DNA of 9,943 nt, from positions 1 through 9,943 of the forward strand of contig JAADIA010000076.1 in NCBI GenBank assembly GCA_013151555.1, given 5' to 3'. A model generated the notes under the pieces. It had not been told where the DNA came from. It did not search any database and saw nothing but the letters and a program-made list of their open reading frames with translations. Shown here piece by piece: positions 1-5,441 of this stretch (its first letter is position 1; every line of letters begins with the position of its first letter). The translations under genes were made by a program, and so were the position numbers. Source of the stretch: Nitrospirota bacterium. Lineage in GTDB: Bacteria > NPL-UPA2 > JAADIA01.

Positions 1-1
1 C

Positions 2-385
2 CGACCAAGAAGAATTGCTAATTATCTGAAAGACCCACGTGATGAAGAGGCAAGCTTGTATATGGTGATTCATAAGAATAAGAAGCGGATACTTTATTTA
101 GGTATGACGCATCGTCAATATACGAACGATCGGATAAGAGAGCACGGATATAAGAATGTGCTCGTTTCGATAGGAATTATGGAAGTGGTTGGGAGCGTAG
201 TGACAGAACAACGGGTGAAAGATACAGAATCATTACTCATTTATACATACCAACCTCAGGATAATACAATGAAGAAAAAATGGATTAACCCTAAAGAGGA
301 AACATTGGTTGAGAACAAAGGCTTCTGTAGCTTTTTGCCGCGCTATTTGTTTTATGGGACTTGTGTTAGCGAAAAGAGGAGATAA
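2..385 (+). CDS. GIY-YIG-like domain protein, 5'-truncated by window edge
   Basis: The frame is open from base 2 to the TAA at 383-385, so the gene begins left of the window; the in-frame TTG at 56 is probably not the real start. The visible 127 residues contain a pattern like a GIY-YIG nuclease fold: an LYMVI strand, then ILYLGMT (resembling the 'YIG' strand), an Arg and His about ten residues on in RIREH, and later ESLLIYTY followed by PQDN, where the Glu matches the position of the metal-binding Glu. This is motif reading by eye, and the first GIY strand is weak. The sequence is A+T-rich (20 G/C in bases 61-120), unlike the G+C-rich gene after it, which starts 3 bases past this stop. No specific substrate or partner can be named; it could be a restriction-type or homing-type nuclease, or an inactive relative. 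Confidence 0.5.
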   Translation, partial: RPRRIANYLKDPRDEEASLYMVIHKNKKRILYLGMTHRQYTNDRIREHGYKNVLVSIGIMEVVGSVVTEQRVKDTESLLIYTYQPQDNTMKKKWINPKEETLVENKGFCSFLPRYLFYGTCVSEKRR

Positions 386-403
386 ATAGTGTCTGTCCCT
401 ATT
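383..403 (-). repeat. GGGACAG-type repeat, left member of an inverted pair
   Basis: The block contains CTGTCCC at 393-399 and, read on the minus strand, is A-rich, then GGGACAG, then ACTATTT. It resembles the block at 1984-2006 in opposite orientation, so the pair brackets the beta-helix gene. It includes the stop codon of the preceding gene (383-385) and the GTG start of the next (389). From memory, similar strings are dispersed repeats in some anaerobic bacterial genomes; that is unverified here. Confidence 0.4.
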
Positions 404-1987
404 ATTCGTGTATTGTGGATGGCCGGGGTATTGGTTATATCCTTGTGGGGGTTACCAACGGCGTCCGGGGCGGAATACTATGTTGATAAGGATTCTCTGG
501 GTGGTTCGGCATCGAATACGAATCCCGGTACACTAACGGCGCCGTGGCAGACCATAGCCAAGGCGAATGTATCTGTAAAGGCAGGGGATACGGTAAATAT
601 CCGTAAGGGGACGTATCGTGAAACCATCTCGCCCCGGGCCAGCGGGACGGAAACCCGGCGCATCATGTTTCGAGCCTTTCCGAGCGAGAAGGTAACCCTG
701 ACAGGCGTGGCCTTTGGCATAAGGATGAAAGGTCGTTCTTATGTGACCATTAAAGGCATTGATTGCATAAAAACGGGGCGATATGTATACCTGGACAACA
801 GCCATGATATTTGGATCATGGACGGCGTTTTCGATCAGGCCACGTTAAAGCGCGGGGGGCCTAAAGGGATACGGTTCTTAAACAATTCTCATCACAACCG
901 GATCCAGCGTTGCTGGATAGGCCACTCGGGCTATGTCAAAATTGAAAAATCAAAAACAGGCCTGAACGACAAGGGCGGCCTCATAAACATCGGTAATGAC
1001 GTTAAACCGGGAGACGACAGCAGTTACAATCTTATTGAGGATAATACGATAGCCTACGGCGGACACGATACCATGCTAATCGCTACCAGTCACAACGTCA
1101 TCCGGAATAATTATTTCCACAATGAGGCGTGGATGCCTTCCCCCCGGGACCCGAACAAAAAATATGGCAACCGCTGTATAGCCGGTGGAGGAAAGAATTC
1201 AGGGCGGAATCTGTTTGAAAACAATCGCATCGCTTTTGCCGGACAGCCTCCAGATGATGATGGAGCCTATGGCCTTGAACGGTCGAGCAGTTTCAACATA
1301 TACCGCAAGAATGCTTTCTATTATAATGGAACAGCGGGAATAGGTCTCCATTCGAAATGGTTTGGAGAAGCGAGCAACAATTATATCTATTTCAACACCT
1401 TCTATCGCAACGGCGTGAACAAAGCCATACAGAACTTCCACAAGGGCGGGATATCCATTCAGAATTACAACGGTATAACTCCCCGGAACAATGTGATCAA
1501 GAACAACATTTTTTATAAGAATTTCACCTCTTCTGATGGTTGGCATAAAGATCGAGGGTTCGCTGTCGGCGGCAATGTGAGTCTGGATGATCAGGTAGTA
1601 GTCGACAACTGGAGAGGAGCGGGTGACCCGCTTTTCGTAGATGACAAGAGTCCGGTCGACCCGCGTAACCCGAACCTTCCCGATTTCCATCTACAGGCAG
1701 GGAGTCCGTGCATAGATAAGGGCGGGTGGCTGACCACCGTTACAAGTCTGTCCGGTTCCGGGAAATCATTCACGGTAAAGGATGCGAATTACTTCATGGA
1801 CGGTTGGGGAATTATCAAAGGAGATATAATACAATTAGAAAATCGGACTGGAACGGCAAGGATAACGAAAGTTAATTATGCAACGAATACTATTACTGTC
1901 GATAAAGCTTTAACCTGGAATAACGGCCAGGGCGTAAGTTTACCATATGAAGGCAGCAAGCCTGATATCGGCGCTTACGAATATTAA
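389..1987 (+). CDS. Secreted right-handed parallel beta-helix protein
   Basis: A 532-residue exported protein of the pectate-lyase-like superfamily. Residues 1-28 look like a signal peptide: Arg7, a hydrophobic run VLWMAGVLVISLWGL, and likely cleavage after SGA (Ala28). The mature protein opens with EYYVDKDS and continues to WQTIAKA and KAGDTVNIRKGTYRET, the usual opening of DUF1565/beta-helix proteins. Many Asn-rich rungs follow (for example HNRIQR, YNLIEDNTI, HNVIRNNYF, NNVIKNNIF). The C-terminus has FHLQAGSPCIDKG and ends PDIGAYEY, a common ending for the family, with a small beta-rich insert (about residues 450-520) between them. The fold suggests binding, cleavage or epimerisation of polysaccharide outside the cell, but the catalytic residues and substrate cannot be assigned. 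The GTG start at 389 is chosen for the GAGGAG upstream (about 374-380) and because starting at the ATG at 419 would remove the charged n-region. Confidence 0.85.
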   Translation: MSVPIIRVLWMAGVLVISLWGLPTASGAEYYVDKDSLGGSASNTNPGTLTAPWQTIAKANVSVKAGDTVNIRKGTYRETISPRASGTETRRIMFRAFPSEKVTLTGVAFGIRMKGRSYVTIKGIDCIKTGRYVYLDNSHDIWIMDGVFDQATLKRGGPKGIRFLNNSHHNRIQRCWIGHSGYVKIEKSKTGLNDKGGLINIGNDVKPGDDSSYNLIEDNTIAYGGHDTMLIATSHNVIRNNYFHNEAWMPSPRDPNKKYGNRCIAGGGKNSGRNLFENNRIAFAGQPPDDDGAYGLERSSSFNIYRKNAFYYNGTAGIGLHSKWFGEASNNYIYFNTFYRNGVNKAIQNFHKGGISIQNYNGITPRNNVIKNNIFYKNFTSSDGWHKDRGFAVGGNVSLDDQVVVDNWRGAGDPLFVDDKSPVDPRNPNLPDFHLQAGSPCIDKGGWLTTVTSLSGSGKSFTVKDANYFMDGWGIIKGDIIQLENRTGTARITKVNYATNTITVDKALTWNNGQGVSLPYEGSKPDIGAYEY

Positions 1988-2006
1988 AGGGGACAGGCTA
2001 CTTTTT
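1984..2006 (+). repeat. GGGACAG-type repeat, right member of an inverted pair
   Basis: It contains GGGACAG at 1990-1996 followed by GCTACTTTTTT, and overlaps the stop codon (1985-1987) of the beta-helix gene. It aligns with the reverse complement of 383-403 over GGGACAG and a following ACT-plus-T-run, with a one-base offset. See the left member. Confidence 0.4.
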
Positions 2007-2033
2007 TTAAAAAGAAAACCTGTGAAATAGTTC

Positions 2034-2061
2034 TTGATTTGTAGATTTTATATGCTAAAAT
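2034..2061 (+). promoter_or_regulatory. Sigma-70-type promoter of the AbiEi-like gene
   Basis: TTGATT (2034-2039) and TAAAAT (2056-2061) are separated by 16 bases, and TG at 2053-2054 gives an extended -10 (TGCTAAAAT). The predicted transcript starts near 2068 and leads into the AbiEi-like gene at 2136. The -10 shares bases with the first operator half-site. Confidence 0.6.
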
Positions 2062-2116
2062 GTCCATTAGACAGTAATGTCCGCAAAATAGTGGACATTT
2101 ATTGATAGTGGACATT
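2059..2116. promoter_or_regulatory. Four-half-site operator, exact 17-base spacing
   Basis: AATGTCC occurs at 2059-2065 and 2076-2082, and its reverse complement GGACATT at 2093-2099 and 2110-2116. The half-site starts are exactly 17 bases apart each time, giving a nested inner and outer inverted repeat centred near 2087-2088. The first half-site overlaps the -10 box, so a bound protein would block the promoter. AbiEi antitoxins are known to repress their own operon by binding inverted repeats in the promoter. The obvious ligand is therefore the protein encoded from 2136, which is an inference. Confidence 0.7.
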
Positions 2117-2135
2117 GTTTTAAAAGGGGATATCC

Positions 2136-2810
2136 ATGAAGTCTGTTTTTAGCGATAAAGCTACTGGAATTATTAGAGCTATGTTATCTCAACCTGACAG
2201 GAAATGGGTGGTTAGGGATTTTGAAAACGAATTTCATATAGGCCGGAGTAGAGCTGCTGCTGTTGTTTCTATCTTGCGTAGAAAGGGTTTTGTGGGAGGG
2301 ATTTCTTCCGGAAGGTTGGCTTACAGTGTGCTCATAAATAGAAAGGCATTGATTGAGGAATGGTGCAAATTTTATAGTTTTGACCTTAATAGAACATATC
2401 TTTATTATTCGTCGGATGGGAACATATTGCCAAAGTTAAAGAAGTATTTTGAAAGAAGAAATCTGGTTGATAAATATGCCTTAACTCTCCATACTGGTGC
2501 AAATTTCATTACTAATTATGTAAACACGCAATCGGTATATTGTTACCTTAATAGCGAAAATTTTGAAGAGCTATTATTAGATTTAAGGCAAGCCCTGGAC
2601 TTAAAGGAATTAAAGATAGGGGGTAATGTTTTTATTGTCAGGCCGTATTATAAGAAATCCATCTTTTTAGATAGAAAAAAGCTGAAAGGATATAATATTG
2701 TGTCATATCTCCAGTTATATTTAGACTTATATAATTTCCCTCAACGAGGAAGAGAGCATGCACAGTATTTATTAAAAATTTTGAAAGAAGAAGGAGAAAG
2801 TTTTGCCTGA
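2136..2810 (+). CDS. AbiEi-family antitoxin / autorepressor
   Basis: A 224-residue protein matching type IV toxin-antitoxin AbiEi-like antitoxins. Residues about 8-65 form a winged helix-turn-helix: LSQPDRKWVVRDFENEF, then HIGRSRAAAVVSILRRKGFV. The rest fits the AbiEi C-terminal domain: YALTLHTGANF near the middle, IGGNVFIVRPYY, and the characteristic VSYLQLYLDLYNFPQRGREHA near the end. In characterised systems AbiEi represses the operon and counters AbiEii, a nucleotidyltransferase toxin, without direct protein contact. The start is ATG 2136, with AAGGGGA a few bases upstream. The gene is strongly A+T-rich (18 G/C in bases 2401-2460), which suggests recent acquisition. Its end overlaps a 31-codon ORF, but no full toxin gene follows. 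It could instead be a solitary regulator that has kept only its repressor role. Confidence 0.78.
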   Translation: MKSVFSDKATGIIRAMLSQPDRKWVVRDFENEFHIGRSRAAAVVSILRRKGFVGGISSGRLAYSVLINRKALIEEWCKFYSFDLNRTYLYYSSDGNILPKLKKYFERRNLVDKYALTLHTGANFITNYVNTQSVYCYLNSENFEELLLDLRQALDLKELKIGGNVFIVRPYYKKSIFLDRKKLKGYNIVSYLQLYLDLYNFPQRGREHAQYLLKILKEEGESFA

Positions 2811-2898
2811 CCTTATAGAACAAGAAAATGCCCCTGATAGTTTTGTAAGCGATGTACGAAAGGATGCCTATGAAAGAATTAGGCAATTATTGGTGTGA
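2803..2898 (+). pseudogene. 31-codon ORF overlapping AbiEi; possible toxin remnant
   Basis: A TTG at 2803 lies 6 bases after AAGGAG (2791-2796) and overlaps the AbiEi-like stop by 8 bases, the arrangement expected for a translationally coupled partner. The frame reads MPDLIEQENAPDS, then FVSDVRKDAYERIRQLLV, and stops at 2896-2898, far too short for a nucleotidyltransferase toxin. A second frame then reads VIVKETKRLVLASRIFKKAD before stopping just ahead of the next gene. I do not recognise either piece. A frameshifted and truncated remnant of the toxin gene fits the position, but a genuine small protein is not excluded. Confidence 0.35.
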
Positions 2899-2956
2899 TT
2901 GTAAAAGAGACCAAAAGGCTTGTGTTAGCCTCGAGGATTTTTAAAAAAGCTGACTG

Positions 2957-3295
2957 ATGAAGAAATTTAATTGTAAGGGTGTGTTCTATACCTATATTGT
3001 GGAATGTCAGGATGGGACTTATTATACGGGGTATACTAATGATTTGGAGAAGCGGCTGGGAGAGCATAATGGGAGTAAGCGGGGGGCAAGGTATACCCGG
3101 GGTAAGCGGCCGGTTAGGTTGGTTTGGAAAAAGGAGTATAAATACTTTAAAAAAGCAATTTTGGAAGAGATTAGGATAAAGAAATTGACAAGGAAGCAGA
3201 AGGAAGAGCTGGTTAAAAGTGGCACCCCGCTTCGCGAGATATGCAAAAATTCTCTCGATAATTTTCGGCATACTCAGCGGGATAATTCGCACTGA
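2957..3295 (+). CDS. GIY-YIG nuclease superfamily protein, UPF0213/YhbQ type
   Basis: A 112-residue single-domain GIY-YIG protein. The two signature strands are Y11-T-Y13-I-V15 and Y22-Y-T-G25, followed by the catalytic-type R33 and H37 in EKRLGEHN, then RYTRGKRPVRLVW. The family Glu is E71 in EEIRIKKL. Members are usually about 95-100 residues; here the last dozen residues (NFRHTQRDNSH) extend the tail, and the final codons overlap a REP-like repeat. YhbQ-type proteins are small standalone nuclease-fold proteins with DNA cleavage reported for some members; their cell role is unclear. The Shine-Dalgarno is weak, but an in-frame stop at 2951-2953 makes ATG 2957 the first possible ATG. The gene begins 58 bases after the small ORF behind the AbiEi-like gene. 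Confidence 0.88.
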   Translation: MKKFNCKGVFYTYIVECQDGTYYTGYTNDLEKRLGEHNGSKRGARYTRGKRPVRLVWKKEYKYFKKAILEEIRIKKLTRKQKEELVKSGTPLREICKNSLDNFRHTQRDNSH

Positions 3296-3320
3296 TCATC
3301 CGCCTAAGGCGGACGATGTG
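3285..3320 (+). repeat. REP-like 36-base repeat, copy 1
   Basis: The repeat begins ATTCGCACT and contains the palindrome TCCGCCTAAGGCGGA followed by CGATGTG. It matches 9887-9922 at 33 of 36 positions. It covers the stop codon of the GIY-YIG gene and ends at the upstream, rejected ATG (3316) of miaB. The palindrome could form a short hairpin but has no T-run after it. Confidence 0.7.
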
Positions 3321-3336
3321 CTCATTAGAGGAAGTT

Positions 3337-4947
3337 ATGAAGGGGGAAATTTTTCAGATAGAAAAAAGTGGTAGTCCCTCGCACGGGGATCCCGGGTTAA
3401 ATGCTGATACTCAGCTTTTAACCCGGGGTGCTTCGGGATGGCACCCAAAAGTTTTTATTAAAACTTTTGGTTGCCAGATGAATCGCTCGGACTCGGAGTT
3501 GATGGCTGCGTTGTTGGCGAAGGATGGATATGAAGTGGCCAGGGATGTCCAGTCAGCGGATGTGGTTTTGCTGAATACTTGCAGTGTACGTAAGCATGCT
3601 GAGGAGAAGGTATGGAGTGAGTTGGGGCGGTTGGGAATTTTGAAGGAGGAGAAAGGTGCGCTTATTTTAGGTGTTTGTGGATGTATGGCCCAGCGGGAGG
3701 GAAAGGAAATTGTCAGGAGGGCTCCTTTTGTTGATGTTGTCTGTGGTCCTCATAATTTTGGAAGGATTGTGGAGTTAATTGACCGGGCAAAAAGGAATGG
3801 AAAGGCCGTAGTTGATGTTGGTGAAAGTGAGGAGGTTTTTCCTTCCGGCGAGGTTACTGTTCCTGGTGGGAACGGCAGAATCAATGCCTGGGTATCCATC
3901 ATGAGAGGATGTAATAATTTCTGTGCCTATTGTGTGGTTCCTTACCTGCGGGGTCGGGAGAAGAGCCGTCCGGCAGAGGATATTGTTAAGGAAATAGAAG
4001 GATTAGTGAAAACCGGGATTAAGGAAGTTACTTTGCTGGGACAGAATGTTAATTCTTACAGGTACAGACCTCAGATTACAGAAGACAGAGGACAGACTGC
4101 AAAACACAGAGAACAGAAGACAGAACACAGATCTCAGACTATAGACTATAGATTACAGGATATAAACTACAGAATACAAAATACAGAAGACAGAGAACGG
4201 AAGACGGAAGCATACAGAACACAGAACACAGAACACAGATCTCAGACTATAGACGAGGGAATGCCGGCGGTGGGTTTTGTTGATTTGTTGAGGATGGTGA
4301 ATACGGTGGAGGGATTGGAGCGGGCAAGATTTGTTACTTCTCATCCGCGGGATATGACGGAGGAGATATTGCGGGTGGTTTCTGATTCGGAAAAAATCTG
4401 CGAACATTTACATCTTCCTCTTCAGGCGGGGTCGGACCGGATTTTGAAGATGATGAATCGGGGTTATACCCAGGAGTACTACCGGAAGCTGGCGCAAAAA
4501 GCCAGAGAGATCATTCCTGGTGTAGCGATTAGTACGGATTTGATTGTGGGATTTCCCGGCGAGACCGATGCGGACTTTGAGGAGACTTTGAAGATGATCA
4601 GGGATGTTCAATTTTCGGGGTCGTTTATTTATAAGTATTCACCTCGTCCGGGAACGGCAGCAATGAATATGGAGGGGGAAATACCTGAGGAGGTTAAGAA
4701 AGCAAGGCTCCGGCGGGTGGAAGTATTGCAGAAGCAGATATGTCTTAATCGAAATCAGGAATTGATTGGGAAGAGGGTTGAGGTGCTTATAGAAGGACCA
4801 AGTAAGAAGGAAGCTCACAAACTTTCCGGACGGACCCGGGATAATAGGATTGTGATCGCGGAAGGGAAAAAGGAGCTGATAGGGAAGTTAGTTTCGGTTA
4901 AAATTATTGAGGTTAGTGCCTGGACCCTGTATGGGGAACTGTTGTAA
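3337..4947 (+). CDS. miaB: tRNA-2-methylthio-N6-dimethylallyladenosine synthase MiaB
   Basis: Radical-SAM methylthiotransferase that converts i6A37 to ms2i6A37 in tRNAs reading UNN codons. Counting from ATG 3337 (536 residues), the N-terminal MTTase domain carries the auxiliary-cluster cysteines C46 (KTFGCQMN), C82 (LLNTCSVRKHAEEK) and C116 (GCMAQREG). The radical-SAM motif is C192-x3-C196-x2-C199 (MRGCNNFCAYC), followed by VPYLRGREKSR. A TRAM domain closes the protein (about 470-536, ending WTLYGELL). Typical MiaB is about 440-475 residues. The excess comes from a 38-residue N-terminal extension built largely from a palindromic element and a 60-residue tandem-repeat insert (residues 247-306) after LLGQNVNSY. 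ATG 3337 has AGAGGA 4 bases upstream and is preferred over ATG 3316, which lies in a dispersed repeat. No in-frame ATG, GTG or TTG exists between the palindrome and the first conserved residues. All key cysteines are intact, so activity is likely. Confidence 0.95.
   Translation: MKGEIFQIEKSGSPSHGDPGLNADTQLLTRGASGWHPKVFIKTFGCQMNRSDSELMAALLAKDGYEVARDVQSADVVLLNTCSVRKHAEEKVWSELGRLGILKEEKGALILGVCGCMAQREGKEIVRRAPFVDVVCGPHNFGRIVELIDRAKRNGKAVVDVGESEEVFPSGEVTVPGGNGRINAWVSIMRGCNNFCAYCVVPYLRGREKSRPAEDIVKEIEGLVKTGIKEVTLLGQNVNSYRYRPQITEDRGQTAKHREQKTEHRSQTIDYRLQDINYRIQNTEDRERKTEAYRTQNTEHRSQTIDEGMPAVGFVDLLRMVNTVEGLERARFVTSHPRDMTEEILRVVSDSEKICEHLHLPLQAGSDRILKMMNRGYTQEYYRKLAQKAREIIPGVAISTDLIVGFPGETDADFEETLKMIRDVQFSGSFIYKYSPRPGTAAMNMEGEIPEEVKKARLRRVEVLQKQICLNRNQELIGKRVEVLIEGPSKKEAHKLSGRTRDNRIVIAEGKKELIGKLVSVKIIEVSAWTLYGELL
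3375..3446. repeat. Palindromic element translated in the miaB N-terminus
   Basis: The core is a hairpin with 17-base arms at 3391-3407 and 3411-3427 (CCCGGGTTAAATGCTGA against its near-exact reverse complement), one T-T mismatch and a 3-base loop TAC. Flanking it are smaller hairpins: TCCC/GGGA (3375-3378 and 3386-3389) and GGGTGC/GCACCC (3426-3431 and 3441-3446). The whole resembles a palindromic mini-element of the REP or MITE kind. It lies in frame between the miaB start and the first conserved MiaB residues, encoding roughly DPGLNADTQLLTRGASGW. Confidence 0.7.
4075..4254 (+). repeat. 7-base/21-base tandem repeat inside miaB
   Basis: The DNA is built from 7-base units near ACAGANN. Three units make 21 bases, read as a 7-residue repeat: ITEDRGQ, TAKHREQ, KTEHRSQ, TIDYRLQ, DINYRIQ, NTEDRER, then an eight-residue KTEAYRTQ, then NTEHRSQ and TID. 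A 26-base stretch at 4121-4146 recurs identically at 4229-4254, 108 bases (36 codons) later. A 7-base unit with no stop codon stays open in every frame, and the net insert keeps the frame. It lies where ordinary MiaB proteins have only a short loop between LLGQNVNSY and the next helix (FVDLLRMV). Confidence 0.85.
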
Positions 4948-4967
4948 ACCACGAGGATATGAAGAAC

Positions 4968-5034
4968 ACGAAGGGTAAGAAAGAGAACTTAAAGAGATGA
5001 AACCACGAGATTACACGAGATTAACACGAGAAAA
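4968..5034 (+). repeat. ACACGAGATT repeat tract, copy A
   Basis: This 67-base unit matches copy B (5133-5199) at 65 of 67 positions; the two start 165 bases apart. It starts ACGAAGGGTAAGAAAGAG and ends with the ACACGAGATT series. It carries the same ATG context as copy B (ATG 4997), but its frame closes after 15 codons. A related degenerate run (ACCACGAGG, ACACGAAGG) begins directly after the miaB stop, at about 4948. Another short periodic run based on ACGCAG lies at 5062-5090 between the copies. Confidence 0.85.
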
Positions 5035-5132
5035 CAATAAATAACAAAACAATTACATTTTAACCGCCGAGGACGCAGAGAACGCAGGGAAATGCAGATT
5101 TAAAGGATTTAAAAATATTTACTACAGAGAAT

Positions 5133-5199
5133 ACGAAGGGTAAGAAAGAGAACTGAAAAAGATGAAACCACGAGATTACACGAGATTAACACGAGAAAA
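5133..5199 (+). repeat. ACACGAGATT repeat tract, copy B
   Basis: Second copy of the 67-base unit, differing from copy A at two positions. It runs directly into the GxxExxY pseudogene and supplies that ORF's ATG (5162) and first codons, read as [13 protein letters not shown]. Confidence 0.85.
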
Positions 5200-5441
5200 A
5201 GATAATAAATGGCTTTATAAAGAGCTGACAGAGAAGATTATTGGGGCAGCAATGGAAGTTCATAGGGTTTTAGGGGCAGGTTTTTTAGAATATGTGTATG
5301 AAGAAGCATTATGTTACGAGTGGGTTGACAAACAATGATGAAGCTCAACTTTTGAACTATCTAAAAGGCACCAAACTGAGAATTGGGCTATTGTTAGATT
5401 TTGGCACTGAGAGCTTAGAAATTAGAAGAAAAATCTTGTGA
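5162..5441 (+). pseudogene. GxxExxY-family protein, internal-deletion pseudogene
   Basis: The 5' piece (5162-5338) reads through [20 protein letters not shown] and [14 protein letters not shown], the GxxExxY N-terminal signature (G-x2-E-x2-Y in [11 protein letters not shown] and a typical IIGAAMEVH helix), then hits stops. In the +1 frame from about 5325 the gene resumes as [16 protein letters not shown], then KLRIGLLLDFG, and ends RRKIL with a TGA at 5439-5441, which is the normal family C-terminus. The join near 5320-5325 lacks roughly 45-50 middle residues and changes frame, so one out-of-frame deletion explains the loss. The family's function is poorly known, with a nuclease-like fold suggested. 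The remnant sits between miaB and mutS and is bounded by inverted repeats. Confidence 0.85.
5166..5195 (+). repeat. Left inverted repeat around the GxxExxY remnant
   Basis: This arm (AACCACGAGATTACACGAGA, then TTAACACGAG) is an imperfect inverted match to 5435-5463: about 24 of 30 aligned positions agree when one arm is reverse-complemented, with a one-base gap. It lies inside copy B of the tract repeat. Confidence 0.65.

Noticed and set aside
1993-2023. ACAGG/CCTGT hairpin with T- and A-runs as a terminator after the beta-helix gene
   Set aside because: The outer stem is only 5 bases and the T-run is inside the structure, not after it.
2879-3292. 137-residue minus-strand ORF opposite the GIY-YIG gene
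   Set aside because: The plus strand encodes clear GIY-YIG motifs; the reverse frame shows no recognisable family.
3300-3315. CCGCCTAAGGCGG palindrome as an intrinsic terminator
   Set aside because: The arms are short with a one-base centre and no following T-run; a repeated copy elsewhere makes a REP-like repeat the better call.
3316-3336. Upstream ATG at 3316 as the miaB start
   Set aside because: It lies inside the REP-like repeat shared with 9887-9922 and has no Shine-Dalgarno; ATG 3337 has AGAGGA 4 bases upstream.
4153-4407. Minus-strand ORF rich in Cys, Ser and Val over the miaB repeat
   Set aside because: It is the mirror of the ACAGANN repeat and miaB coding sequence; the plus-strand MiaB motifs are decisive.
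4948-5199. CRISPR array in the ACACGAGATT tract
   Set aside because: There are only two long copies 165 bases apart with unrelated, partly repetitive sequence between, and no regular spacers or cas genes.
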